Assembly: GCA_017506865.1 (NCBI GenBank)
Contig: JAFCMP010000223.1
Span: 62,001-126,000 of the forward strand
Source: Tribonema minus
Taxonomy: Eukaryota; Sar; Xanthophyceae; Tribonematales; Tribonemataceae
Direction of reading: 5' to 3'
DNA: 64,000 nt
Shown here: positions 43,652-55,905 of the stretch, piece by piece
Numbering within the stretch: position 1 is the first letter of the stretch
Layout of the letters: every line of letters begins with the position of its first letter
Made by a program: the position numbers and the translations under genes
Notes under the pieces: model-generated
What the model was told of the DNA's origin: nothing
The model's database searches: none
The model's input: only the letters and a program-made list of their open reading frames with translations

Positions 43652-45131
43652 GTCGGAAGTCGAGGGCTCGGTAACCCAGCACCTCGATCAGCGATCATGA
43701 TGGACTGGACCTGGTTGCTCTATCACCAGCACAATGGCAGCACATATTATATAGCCAGCTGTACATGACAGTTTAAATCATACAGGTGTATGCATGCAAG
43801 CACATATACACTACATGCTACAACACGAGTAAGTAGAGCAGTTGTTTTCCGACTTCGTACATATCGTGACACGGTCACCGGGTGTCAAAGCTGTTGAGAT
43901 CGCTCACAGGATGCCTCAATGCAACAGAACACACACAATCTGCGTAGTGCTCAGTCAGGCTTTGTCTGCATAGCATTGCTTCTTGAGCCCCCCCTGCATG
44001 CTGCTCTGCCATCGTCGACTTTGCCAGCACTTATATTTGTGCGGTATATATTTAAAAGCGTTCAGGTGTCTGCTGATCTGTGGGTACAACATGATGGGCA
44101 TCACAGCATCACTCTCTGAGTGGGCCTGCCAAAGAAGCGACTCAGATGCGCCCGACAAAGCAGGCTGACAAATGGCAGGCTCGCACGCTTGCTATCAGCT
44201 GCTACAATGGCGGGATGCCGTCATTGCGCCGCGGGATGGCGTCATTGCGCCGATGGCTCATGCAACCCTGGTGTGTTGAGGACACCGTGTTCATGTACTG
44301 TCACTAGAGGGAGGGTATCATGGTTTGCCTCCGAAATGGCAACAGACAGTGCGCTCGCAGCGTTTTGATAGATGTCGCTTGCTGTTGTGAGTGGCCCCAT
44401 CAACCACTTTCAGGCCAATTCAATCAGCCTTTCAGCCATGCCTAATGACACGGTTTGATATGTATACTCTGTATGTCATACTTCCTGGCACATGACGAGA
44501 GGCTCCCTATGCTCGGTCGTTGCTCAGCATATCAGAGTGTCAGTTGAGAACTGTCTGTGTGACCCTTCTTGTGCTGAGAGGTTCAGAGCCCTTGGGCTTG
44601 AACTTGGGGCAGGGGTTCACAACACTTGGCTCTGGGACTGAGATAGATAAGAAAAGCAGAGGAGCCGACCTGAAGCTAACCTAAGAGACCTTCATGGTGA
44701 CCACAAGTAAGAACTCTGCCTTTAAGTTCACTATAGACCCCGATCGTTTTACTAATATTAGCTAATGCCACATGGTATATCCCAAAAACGTAATTCTCAA
44801 TGCTGGCTTAAGCCTCATTGAATGCTGACCAAAGCGACTCGGACTCTACCACTTCTTAATCACACGCATGCTAGCTGCCTGCACGGTCGGGCGCGCTATG
44901 TGCTGCACGCAGCTGCATCGGTCAAAGTCGGGGTCTAGAACAGCTGGCTCAGCACCGATGCTGTTGTGCAGCAGGACCTTCTGTGACTGAAGCACTGCAG
45001 CAGTGAAAAATGTCTGCTTGAGGCTATTGTGTGCATCTGCATCCTATAGTATGTGGTAGCTGCCAGCTAGCTAGCTGCATGCCACTGTGATCTGCAGCAT
45101 GTCAGCACCAACTAGTAGGAGTCACTACGGT
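43652..45131. other. Spacer, no gene seen
   Basis: No supportable coding region. A direct GATGGCGTCATTGCGCCG-like duplication lies near 44215-44250. Confidence 0.5.
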
Positions 45132-46084
45132 AGCCAGCCACTGCTCCATACTATGTGGTGTTGCAGGACCGTATTCATCAATGAATAAGACTGTGCACTC
45201 GTTCGCACTCTAACCTAACGTGTGCAAGTATATTCTTCACTGACAGCATATCAATCAGTTGGGCAGTTATGAGCATGCTGCAGAAATACCGTACACATGC
45301 TCGTGCCTACAACTGCATATGCAACAATGCACGTGTTGAAATTGTTACAGTGCCTGCATGTACAAATGGTCATCGAGCCTCTCACATGCAGTGTGCATTG
45401 GGAGCTACTTAGTTGCAAATGGTGCGGGGTGTATACCTCACATCATATCGATCTGATCTATTTCACTGTATGGTTGGTTGCCCGGCGTTCAACCATAATT
45501 CAAGCTGAACTGAATCGGACTTTGTGAGTTTTCGTCGTATGTTTTTTTAGCATTGGGAGTTGTCACGGGCGGAGTGCATTCGCGGCACCCCAAGTCCGAA
45601 GAGGGACTCAATTGCAAACAAGTAATCCCCCCCCCCCTTCAAACGACCACTTACACCCCACAGTATGGATATTCATGAGAGTCGTGAAAAGACCCTGAGG
45701 CACCAACTGATAGCATGTGCCCTAGTGTGTCCGCTCCCAGCACCAGGCTTATTGCCCGCCACTTCCACAAGTATTGTCGCGCCTGCCTTTCTGACTCTTG
45801 CGCCCATCTACTCGCCGTTTGTTGGGAGGTGCGCTTGGACAGTTGCCAGACTGCTGCCCTCTACAATGCACGCTGTCAGTGACACATCATTTTCACAGGC
45901 CGATGTGTCATCAGCACTCTGAAGCTGTCCTGAAGGCAAAACAGCAGCTAACAGTGCTGAAAGAGGTTCATGAAAATCAATTCATGCAGACTTGAAGTTT
46001 AAAGTTCAAGAGCAAGTTGAAGGTAAAAGGTGTGTCTGTGTGTGTGTGTGTACGTGTGGCCAGTCAGCACAAGTGGCGACGCTT

Positions 46085-49000
46085 ATGTTGTGCGCTGGCA
46101 TACGCCTGCTGATCCCAGGACGCCTGGTAGCTGGACGTCACACTCAGACAGCATGGGGCCTTGCAAAGCACTTCTCTGCTCCTGGTGCTGGCGATGGAGA
46201 GCGTAAGCCGCCACTCCATGATGCACAACGGGAGCGCAGCGCTACATATGGCGTCAAGGTGTTATCGTCATCGCCCCTCGGTGCCCGCATGATGGTGCTG
46301 AGCCAGAAGGGCAGGTGGGAAGCAGCACTCAAAGCTTTTCAAGATGCCGAGACCGAGCATCACAAGCCTACAGTCTCCGAGATCAGGGCTCTACTCTTTG
46401 CGCTGGCACGCAGCGATGCACCGGACCAGGTGTGGGCTGCTGTGCTGCGATTGCGTGGCCTGGGTGCTCTAACCGCTTTCGACTACGAGCACGCCCTTCA
46501 GGCGCACGAGAAAACCCGACACTGGTCTGGAGCCTTGAAATTGTTGGGCCACATGGACAAGAACACCTTCAAATGGACATCTCGTGCCTGCACGCACGCA
46601 TTGCTCATATGTGGATTTGCAGGGAGGTTCAATGAGGTGTTCCAGCTGGTAGAGAAAATGCACAACCGCGGCATGCGCCCTGGCCCTGATGATTACCTCC
46701 AACTCATCGGCGAATGTCGCCGCAAAAGCAAGAAGATGCGTGCTGCAGGGGACAGCAGAGGTGGCAGCAAGCAGGCAATGGAGCTGCTGCAGCTCATGGA
46801 AAACAAGTCAGGCCTGACCCCCGGTGTTGGGCACTACTGCGCTGCCATGAATGTGTGCGGAAAGGAGGGAGACTGGACCACCGCCGTCCACATCTTTCAG
46901 CAGGTGCAGCTTCAGGTAATGAAATTCATCAAGTGCCAGCAGTTATAACATGGACTCACACATAGGCTTGGCAGTGAAGCCGTTACACAATGTTGGAGCA
47001 TGTGGCAGTTACATGCCCATTGCTGTTTTCCATGCTTGACGGTCACGGCAGTTACAGTTGCCGGTACTACAGACCACAAGACAAGTAATTATAGCATCAC
47101 ACGACTGGCGCCGGTCTTCTGATGCATCGGTCACCTTGATGTCAACCTCTATCGATATGGATATAACAGGCTAGTTAGCAGCAGCTCCGAGTCTCTATCG
47201 CAGCACACGGTGTTACACTCCACAATACAGGGCGCATCAGCTGCACTTGCCTGCAAGCATGCACATGCCGGTGCCAACCACGCTTGATACTTTTGCGGTA
47301 AGTTTCAATGAAGGTATATGTCATGGCCGCAGACGTGCACGCATCACGTCTTAGACCCAGTCTTAACCGGGTCCCCCCAGCGAACATGATGGACGACCGA
47401 ACACGAGCAAGTCACCTTTTTCGTGTTGACGTGGCCGAGTACTTGCGCTCAAATCTTGAAACCAAAGGACAGCAACGAAAGGCTAGTTGAATTGGGTAAA
47501 CAGGTTCTGGGGACCTGATGTGTACCAAAGGTCGCGAACAGAGGCTTCTGACTGGAGAGTGAAGTGCGCGCGCCGCCCGCGAGGCACGAAGTAATGATGA
47601 GCTCGGGCAAAAGCAGTGCCGGTTAAGACGACTGCCGAAACTTAGTCGGGAATGTGGCCTTTGGTCGAATCCGGTTAAGACTGGGTCTTATAGGCTAACT
47701 TGTTGTGTTGACTCTGTGTGCTTTCAGGTCTTTCCACTCGTTCACACCAGTGCACTTGACATCAGAAAATATCAATGCAGCAGTACTGAGTATTTAACCT
47801 TTGAATGCAATGCGTTAGATGTACAGCGTACATGTTCCGGGCATGACAGAACACGCGGAAAAGCACCAGTTTGGAGTTTTCAATGCAGTGTATTGCAATG
47901 GAGGAGACTTGCTGGCCAATTGTTGCTGCAAAATCAAAAACTTGAAGACAGTCTTATCGGTGGCCTGCTCCATGCTGCAGGGGGTGCGCCCCCACACATC
48001 ATGCTGGAACGCTCTTTTGGACGCCCTCGGGAGAGCAAAGCAGCTGGACCAGATGCTGGCGACATATCGCGAAATGCTCGCAAGCGGCCAGGTGCCTAAC
48101 GTAATCACTTTGGGTACCTTGTTAGCTCACGCTGGGGCGGCTGGACAGAGTGGCGTCGCAGAGGAGATCTGGAGGGAGATGCGCCAGCGTCGTATGACAC
48201 CTGGTGTCAAGAGCTATGGTGCTTTGGTCAACTGCTATGCAGTGGCAGGAGAACCGGAAAAGGCGGAGGCAAAGCTCGCAGAAATGCGCCAGTCCACCAC
48301 GACCGCTCCCGATGCCATTATGTACTGCAGGTATGTAACATAATTATGATGGCAAAAGCGCTGTATGTGTGCCATCCACTTTATATGCCGTCCACTTTGT
48401 ATGCAACCATGCCAGCCATTACAGCTTTGAAGCTGCTGAATTGTCAGTGTGTGGAATGGTGATGTTGATGCATCATGATCTACGCACGCCTTTGAGGCGT
48501 ATTCGCTTTGTTCATGGTGGTGCAAGGCAGCGTAGCTCTTAGGTGGAATAGTGAAGGGCGCTCACATTTTACACTGCCTAATGCAAACTGGCATATGTAT
48601 GTGGCTAGTTCAGATGAGGGTCTACTGCACCGCTAGTTCGATGTGAACCTACTTTGATGGCAAGCAAGTGTTCCTGTAAAAAACCATTTCAATGCATTTG
48701 CACTGTCAGACCGGAATTTGCTCTGTCCCTGGATAATCTTGACAGCATGTTACACAGCAATTTTGTATGGATATCACATTCTAGAACAACTTAAACAACT
48801 TTCTGAATGCAGATATGTGTTGAGGACACTTATACCTACATTTGCTGATTGCGCAGGCGTCTTTGTATCGACGTAAGACAATTAATTGGCTACCAACATG
48901 CGGCAGCAGAGATGATTCCTCGAACAACCATTGAACCAGCAGCAATTGTTGTCGGAGAGTTGTCGCAATGCAACATTGTTCAAGTGTTGACAAAGTGCGG

Positions 49001-50326
49001 TTGCTTCACCTCCAGTGCAGCATGTACTTACTGGTGTGAGCAGCCATATCATCCTACTGTGCTGAACAACTGTGTTGTGTCTTGCTGGTTTGGCCTGGCG
49101 TGTCCGTCTCACATACAGCCTGATGAAGGCGTACTTCTCCAATGGGCGTCTGGACGAAGCAGTGCTCATCATTGACAGGATGCGTGCTTCAGGGGTACAG
49201 CCAACCTTCGACACATGGACCACCGTCATCAATGCCATTGATGCACATGGGAAGGTCAACACGGCGGATGACCTCTACGCTGATGCTTTGTCATCGGGAA
49301 CCATCAACCCGTACAGGCCATGGCGCAGCAACGTCATCAGACTTGCCTCTGGCAAGGTACCGATGACAGGACGCATAGTGAGTACTACCCTGTGCGAGTA
49401 CTGCATGCGCATCCACATGTCTGTGCTTAGCTGAGTCAGACAAGCTCATTACCTAGTAACCTTGAAGTTCCCAATAGAAAACCTGCAGTGCGCCCTGGTG
49501 CTGTTAGAGCCCTGCGAGTTTATTGAAAGTCTTGATATTATACATACAACATGCAGAGAGGCAAGCAATCAGCAGTGCTGTAGCGTGTAGCTGCTTGTCA
49601 TTTCTGTACAAAAGCCAGAGTCTCATACCGTATATTAAGTGATGATCAAGCCCACGCATGGGGCGATTTTTCTTTGTTGTCAATCAGGCGAACAAAGGGA
49701 GGTGGGGTGCCTTCTTGATGAGCCTGAAAACAGGGTCACCGTGGCATGCAGTAATGTTGAGGCCTGATTCGCATCATCCTCCACTGTGACAGTGACTGCA
49801 CTCTCTCGAACCCTGTGCCTTCAAGTTAGTTTGAAAACCCGAAGCCAAATTAGGCGGTGGCATTCAATTAGGGGCCTCGTATTAGACTGGTGGGTGCTTG
49901 CGAGGTGCTGCAAGGTTGTCTAGACCTATGGTGCAGCATGCTATGTACATACTACACGTTCCGAAATGTAAGGCCAGTTCAGCAGCACCAGCACGCAGCA
50001 GCTGATTGTGCTATGCAGCGTGGGTTACGTCAAGGTTTTCAGAGACCAAATAAAACTTTGGAAGGATTTACAAGACAGTTTAACTGGAGGAAAACAAAAG
50101 AAAGCAGAATTTTGCAAGGAGGGATGGTATCCATAGATATGCAAAGGAAGATCAATGTGCACAGGCGGCTTTCTAGTTTTTTACTAACACTGGGGAACTA
50201 AAGCGTGGGGAGCCAACAGGATTAGAGACCCTGGTAGTCCACGCCCTCAAAGATGAGTGCTAAGGAGTAGATGTTTTTTACCCAGCAAAAAGCGAAAGCG
50301 TGAAGCACTCCGCCGGAGAAGTACGA

Positions 50327-50358
<32 letters not shown>

Positions 50359-51835
50359 AGTCTATACAAGTGGTGGAACATGTGGTTTAATGCGATAATA
50401 CGCGCCTAACCTTACCAGTTCTTGACATACAAGAGCAAATAATTGAAAAAAAATTGGATTACTTAAGCGTGAACTTGTAATCTGCTTTTGTACAGGTGTT
50501 GCATGGCTGTCGTCAGCTCGTGTTGTGATATGTTTGGTTAAGTCCCTTAACGAGCGCAACCTCTATTTGCTGTTGATACATTTACTGCAAAGCTGCCTTT
50601 CATATGACTTGCAGTTTTAACAAATGTTGCTGGAGTTCACATGCGCCAGCGCACGTGCAAGGAGGGCATGCGCTTGCTGAAGAAGGGGGGGGGGGGGGAG
50701 GGGGGCATTACTGCAACTTGGATGAGTCTCCTAAAAAGGCGATGATGTGAACTCAATAAAACTCACAAGCTTCAAGTCGCCCCATGGACTTTATTATTGG
50801 TAATTGTCAACATTACGCTACATGAAAAACGTTTGGCACAACTGTCATTATGTTACGTGTAACAGCTGTTCGCGTGTGACCAGCAATGTCCGCCAATATG
50901 ACAGTGCTTGTCATTAACTGCAAGTATTCAATGCCTTCTGGGCCTTGGCAGCATGCCTTCGAGCTTTCTCTACTTCGAAGTACCACCATTCACTGTCATT
51001 GCACCCAGGTCCAGGTACCTGTCAATGATCGATCACATGAACTTTCTGAAATGCGCCAGCCTGAACATTCAGCAAGAGTTCCTTGCCTTTGGCCATGGCC
51101 ATATGTTTAAACAGTATTTGAAACCACAAAGCTATCCTACAAGACAGAGTTGCATCAACAATAGTTTCTGTATGTCCATATGTTCGAAAGTCCATGTGCG
51201 TATTGTGCCTGCCTTTGTCACGTGTACAATGGTGCATTGCTCCAAACATCTTTGTGGTATGTCACAGTGTCTCTGTGGTTATCATTACATCTGGCAATCA
51301 CGGTGACCGCAGAGTCCGACTGTGCATTATCATGGCAGTGGCTTGCTAAACTTATTTTTGAAAGATGAGATACATATCAGTGCTTTTGAGTGCTGCATCA
51401 TGATCTTGATTGTCCATTTACCTGCCTGTGCAAAGTTCAGTTTTCACATCAAACACTGTCACAGTGGTGTGTGCCCATTGTTGATTCTTGCATACTATGT
51501 ATATAGTATATAATGCTCAACATCAAACTCTGTGGCTGATCAGCTGTTCCAGGCCAGTCTAAGACCTAGCAGTACCGAACATGCTTGCCTCCAATCTGTG
51601 CCCTCAGATGGACCTGCATGAGCTGAATCAAGCCACGGGCCAGGCTGCAATACGCCACGAACTGAAGCAGCGACAAGAGTGCACAATCAGACGCCAAGCC
51701 CCGCTCTACATAATCACAGGACAAGGTGATGGGTCGCTAAAACGGGCAGTCTGCAAAGTCATTCGCTCGCAAGGGAAGCGTGCCTTGCGCCCCAAAGGCG
51801 ATAATGGTGTAGTTTTTGTGCCCCCAGAGCAATAA
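46085..51835 (+). CDS. PPR-SMR protein, paralogue B (555 aa, four exons, intact)
   Basis: Predicted organellar RNA-binding protein. Exons 46085-46915, 47981-48330, 49119-49377 and 51608-51835 join in phase without stops. The start MLCAGIRLLIPGRLVAGR is basic and acid-free, as in mitochondrial or plastid presequences. PPR units include HKPTVSEIRALLFALARSD, GVGHYCAAMNVCGKEGDW, TSCWNALLDALGRAKQLDQM, VPNVITLGTLLAHAG, TPGVKSYGALVNCYAVAGEP and SGVQPTFDTWTTVINAIDAH. The last exon is the Smr domain with MDLHELNQATG (about 481-491) and TGQG (about 517-520). Donors are GTAATG, GTATGT and GTGAGT. Intron 1 carries a TIR element and intron 3 an organellar rRNA fragment. Paralogue A (minus strand, 13-18.7 kb) has the same exon layout. 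The specific RNA target cannot be inferred. Confidence 0.87.
47354..47687. mobile_element. TIR element (334 bp) in intron 1 of PPR-SMR B
   Basis: Terminal inverted repeats GACCCAGTCTTAACCGG / CCGGTTAAGACTGGGTC are perfect over 17 bp. TTA flanks both ends (47351-47353, 47688-47690), a 3-bp duplication as in PIF/Harbinger-type insertions. There is no transposase frame. The same element sits at the same place in the duplicated copy, so insertion preceded the duplication or spread by gene conversion. Confidence 0.75.
50070..50600 (+). rRNA. Fragment of a bacterial-type (mitochondrial-like) SSU rRNA gene
   Basis: Universally conserved SSU rRNA blocks occur in order: AAGCGTGGGGAGCCAACAGG (50201-50220), ACCCTGGTAGTCCACGCC (50228-50245), CTCAAAGGAATTGACGGG (50341-50358), ATGGCTGTCGTCAGCTCGTG (50503-50522) and AACGAGCGCAACC (50549-50561). 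These correspond roughly to E. coli 16S positions 650-1115. The variable stretch after TTCTTGACATACA is AT-rich, and ATTAGAGACCCTGG with GATGAGTGCTAA favours a mitochondrial over a plastid source. Both ends of the gene are missing, so it is a nuclear insertion of organellar DNA, not a functional rRNA gene. It lies in intron 3 of PPR-SMR B, in the segment absent from the duplicated copy. Confidence 0.92.
50685..50698. repeat. G homopolymer, 14 bp
   Basis: Uninterrupted G run just downstream of the rRNA fragment in intron 3 of PPR-SMR B. Confidence 0.8.
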
Positions 51836-53825
51836 GTCGTACTCAAGCCATGCTGCGCCAATCGTTAATGAGACCAACAGGGCATGCACATTGTCCCAAA
51901 ACAGCCGGTCAGGCCTGCAGGCCTGCCTTGATGTTGCAACCAGGCCGAGCATTCATGACGGTCCTGCTGGCCTTTGCATACTATACTGATGATTGCATTT
52001 GCAGAGCAACTGCATGTGTATGTGTGTGTGCATTTGCATTAATTGCAACTGGACCAGGTGTGGTGGTGTGCCAACCACAGAGGGTGAAAGTGTGTGAGAT
52101 GCTGTCTCAACCTTGACCAAAAGCCGGGTACTGCTGCCCAGCTGCCTGCCAGTGGAGGCATGGGAGGTGGACCGGAGCGCCCTCCTCAACTGCAACCCCC
52201 CCCCCTGATATGCAATTGCTTAAGCGTGGCCAAAAGGTAGAAGCAGAAGAAGCTGTTCCATGTTGGAGGTTAAAGTTGTGTCTGATTATAAAGCCCAACA
52301 GCGTCCTGCACACGCTGTCAGTTGAAGTTTGACCCAAGGGGGAGGAGACCCCCAAGGATGAACCAACAAGATAACTTAAAGGGGGGGCGCTTAAATTTAT
52401 GTCACTGGTCATCCTCGCTTGGTTTCTCCCGGGACCGTGACATGCATCCGTTTGAGTATCTGGCCCACACCCCCATCAGCATGCTTGCCTGTCCTTATCG
52501 GCATACTGATGTAGACTACTAGTACTTCAAGTCAAACTTCAAAGTATAATAATCACAGTAGTATCATCAAGGACAAGTCTCAGAACAGATTTTCAAGTAG
52601 GTATGTGAGGGGTAGTCATTGCGCTTTTCTGATGCACTGGCAGCAATAGCCCGAGGTTGTTGAGTGCTGGTGGACTGATCAATGACATGTTCGATTGAGT
52701 CATGTACATAGCCTAGTAGTATTGACATGGGTTCATTGCTGCCAATGTAAAAGTCACCAGCCGCGATGATGAGTCAATTGAGACCAGCCTGAGCACGGCA
52801 TGCACATCCTGAACCACCATGAGTGATTAATGCATCAAATTGCCCTTGGCAGCAATCGATGCATCAAATTTGCCCATGGCAGCAATATTATATAATGTGC
52901 AGTGGCAGCAGTGCAGTACTGCAGTGCCAAATACGAACTCGTACTACTTGCGGAACAGGTTCCGCAGTGCATCTGTTCCTTTCAGCAACCGCCTGAGACA
53001 GTCATCCACGCAGTCATGACAATGCGTTACTTCTAGTTTGTAAACAACACTTGCCCTGAAAAATCAACAAGAGGTCTAGACTACTAGTAGCTACCACAGT
53101 GACTACTAGTCGTAGTACTTGTAGGTGTGTTAGATGTGCCTACCACTGGCGTTAGGTAGCAGAATGTCTGTCCATAAGAATGGAGCAGCTCCTAGTAGGA
53201 AATATGCAATTCACATGCCAGGTGCACCATGGTGGGCTGGGCAGTGCTGCTCTGCATGTGCAGATTGCGGCGGCCGCGCGGATGCGTCAATCTTTTGGCG
53301 ACTAGTCGACTGCTGGCTTGCAACACACGTCAGATGCTGTAGATTCATAGAGCGTCGACGCTGACGCGTACACTACTGATCAAAACACCAGCCTGATGAT
53401 GTATGTTCAAAGTTTGCGCACTGCGTTGCCGCATGTAACTCTGTGACAACGACAGATATCAAGCCTGCTTTAATACCTCAGGCTGCGTGCTCCAACAGCA
53501 GATAGCAGCAAGCGTACGAGTAATCAGTAGTACCGTAGACCTATAGCATACGTGTAGTACTGGAAACAAGCAAATCCACAAAGCTTAGCATCTGATGCAC
53601 ACTCAGTCTGAAAGTTGATTTTGCTTCACATGCAGGCCGCCTGAGGCTGCACAACAGCATGCACTGCAGCATATATGTGACATTTTATGTGTATGCACAC
53701 CCCATAGGTTCAACATACTTGTTACCACAGACATCACACTAACGTGTGGGCCTCATCCTGCAACACTTTATCTCACCCAACTTTGAAGCAACGTTGTACT
53801 TTGAAAGAGGGGTCGCAGCCTGAGG
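51836..53825. other. Spacer downstream of PPR-SMR B
   Basis: No gene seen. 52548-52930 is duplicated at 60065-60370 and 60704-60737. Within it a TGCATCAAATTTGCCC/GGCAGCAAT block of about 30 bp is directly repeated near 52831-52890. Confidence 0.55.
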
Positions 53826-54366
53826 CAGTATACTATGATAATCATTAATGTACTTTTTATTAATTCTTGCTCATTAATGTACTTGTGGGCTTGTAGTCAA
53901 GAAGGCCCCAAGAGGCCGCGACTCCTAATAGTATGCACTGCATGCACTCCTGAAGTTTGCTGTTACACAGCTGCCTATAGTCTGCACTGCACCTTACGAG
54001 CTTGGTTATCGGCGCTGCAACACAGCCCAGCATTCGCGCTCCGAGCCTGCGGGTGCCACTGTGTGACAGTGTACGCCATGATGCGCACTGCAGCAGGATC
54101 CTGCGCCAATGACATCTGCACCATGGCATGCTCAGCTCAACGATCCCTCTGACGCTCAGCAAGCCCGGCCTTGCAAGCATGCGCAACACATCTGCCTCAG
54201 GCTCCCCCCCCCCGGGGCACAGCACTGTGGCACGTGCAGACTCAATTTGGCCTTGACAAAAGGGTTCGTCTGCTTGCCCAGCAGTCTGTACGACTATGAT
54301 GTACTGACTTATCAGTACAGCTGTTTGCTCATTCTTCTTGCTCAGGGCGCGAAACAGCTGAGGCAA
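53826..54366 (-). pseudogene. LINE 3' remnant, related to the 19-23 kb element
   Basis: On the minus strand broken frames recall the C-terminus of the RLE polyprotein at 19396-23727: GARMLGCVAAPITK parallels GARMLGCVAAPVSK, and an ADVLRMLARPG-like stretch parallels ADVLRKAGLAK. Its 3' tail ends AAGAATTAATAAAAAGTAC near 53850. It is a 5'-truncated, frameshifted insertion and lies in sequence unique to duplication copy 1. Confidence 0.72.
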
Positions 54367-55203
54367 GGCGGCTGATGTCAGGCTTGCTACAAGAATCTAC
54401 ATGCATCTTGTGGCGCATTGCAAGTGTCTCAATGCACATTGACGACCGGCATTGCTTTTTTAACGGCATCGCCAACTACTATCTCCCTTGCGGCTATGTC
54501 CCCATTCATCTGCCAGTGTCCACCCGCTTTGGACTCCGCCATGTGTGTCATGTGATGTCAGACGCCAACTTGAAGGTTTTGCCACGTGGAGCGCTGCCAA
54601 AAGAGCAGAGCGTATGCGTCAGTGCTATGCCGTGAAAAAGAAATCTGCAGCACAATGACCGCCTGCTTCAAGTCGTGCATGCATGCACCGGTGGCCAACA
54701 TACTGCTTGCGTGATTTGCAGCGATGCCCTCTGGCAGCTTTCGCCCCTGCGCCCCAATGCTGCCTACTTGCCCTATTGCCGAACTGGCATGTTCGCAGCA
54801 ATTCTGAGAATGGTGACCAGAATAGTGAGTCAGTTTGACGATCACCGGTGTCTTGGTCGACTCTAGCCAGCCACTGCTCCATATGAAATTTAAACTCAGT
54901 CTGTCACAGTGGTGCAGGACCTATTCATCAATAAATTAGTTTGTGCACTCGTTCGCACTCTAACCTAACGTGTGCAAGTATATTCTTCCATGGACTCGAA
55001 GCATACTTCGAAGTATCAATCAGTTGGGCACTGCAGCCATGAGCAGAAATACCGTATTGTAACACATGCTTGTGCCTACAAGTGCATATATGCATCAATG
55101 CACGTGTTCAAGTTACAGTGCCTGCATGCATGTACAAACTGGCTATCGAGCCTTGCACATTGCTATAGTTGCAATGGTGCGGGGTGTATACCTGGTGATA
55201 TCA

Positions 55204-55832
55204 TGCAATTGGTACTAGTAGTGCTGCCTGCCGACGCCTTCCCGGTGACCGGCTACGACGACCCGACACGCCACCTACCGCTCATGGTGGACGTTACCTG
55301 CTTCGAGGCACAGGTGGCGTCCCGGGCGGCGAAGACTGCAGCAGACCCCGAGCGATGCTGCCGCGACCAAGAGGCCGCCAAGACTACCCACTATTCTGGT
55401 CATTATGATCAGAATTGCTACAAACTTGCCACTTTGGCAATAGGGTCATTTGGCAGCATCGGGGAGCAGGGGCGGAAGCTGCTGGAGGCTGTGGCGACGG
55501 AGTATGCCAGCAGGATGTCAGTGCCCGGAGGAGCGCGCCCTAAAGCTCCCAAGGGCATCGCCCTGGCGCGCTTTCGCTCGGCACTGTCGGCAGCGCTCCA
55601 CATGGCGTACTCTGGCCGTGTCATGACACACATGGCAGAATCCAGGGGGGGGGGCACATGGAGGAGGACGTAGGGGAGGACCCCGAGATGCCATTTGGCG
55701 GCGGTGGCGTTTGAGTGGTTGTCGTTGCGACACTTTCAGACTGTCATACGACATGTAGATTCCTTACAGCTAGATGCCAATCATCTGGGCTTTTTCGCGC
55801 CCTAAGCGAGAATTAATAAAAAGTACCTTACA
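55204..55832 (+). pseudogene. 5'-truncated LINE fragment: RLE domain and 3' UTR
   Basis: The frame to 55673 encodes the C-terminal endonuclease region of an RLE-type LINE: LMVDVTCFEAQVAS parallels CIDVTIRD of the full-length element, and EAAKTTHY then LATLAIGSFGSIGEQGRKLL parallels EKIDTY then LFSAAFDHFGAMSRDTQALL. The 3' tail ends GAGAATTAATAAAAAGTAC near 55827. GATATCA lies at both edges (about 55197 and 55833), a candidate 7-bp target duplication; the orthologous spot in copy 1 (about 45440) is empty. Confidence 0.75.
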
Positions 55833-55905
55833 TGATATCAATCGATTCTGATCTATATCACTGTAGTCTATGGTTTGTTGCCCGGCGTTCAAGCATAGTG
55901 GAGGA

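Larger units (their letters stand above)
45132..54866. repeat. Large tandem duplication, copy 1
   Basis: Copy 1 begins AGCCAGCCACTGCTCCATA at 45132; copy 2 begins with the same word at 54867, immediately after copy 1 ends (GTGTCTTGGTCG at about 54849). Matching blocks are 45132-50007 with 54867-60064, 52548-52930 with 60065-60737, and 54808-54855 with 60738-60783. Copy 1 alone has 50008-52547 (rRNA fragment and Smr exon) and 52931-54807 (LINE remnant). Identity is very high at about 47280-48780 and lower elsewhere. Confidence 0.88.

Noticed and set aside
47668-47690. GGTCGAATCC resembling a tRNA T-loop
   Set aside because: No acceptor or anticodon stem pairs around it; it belongs to the end of a TIR element.
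50070-50600. Functional rRNA gene or bacterial contamination
   Set aside because: The fragment lacks both ends of the SSU gene and is flanked by typical host sequence that continues the PPR-SMR intron and its duplicated counterpart.
54375-54635. Plus-strand 86-codon frame beside the LINE remnant
   Set aside because: No domain, no splice logic, and it abuts a decayed element.
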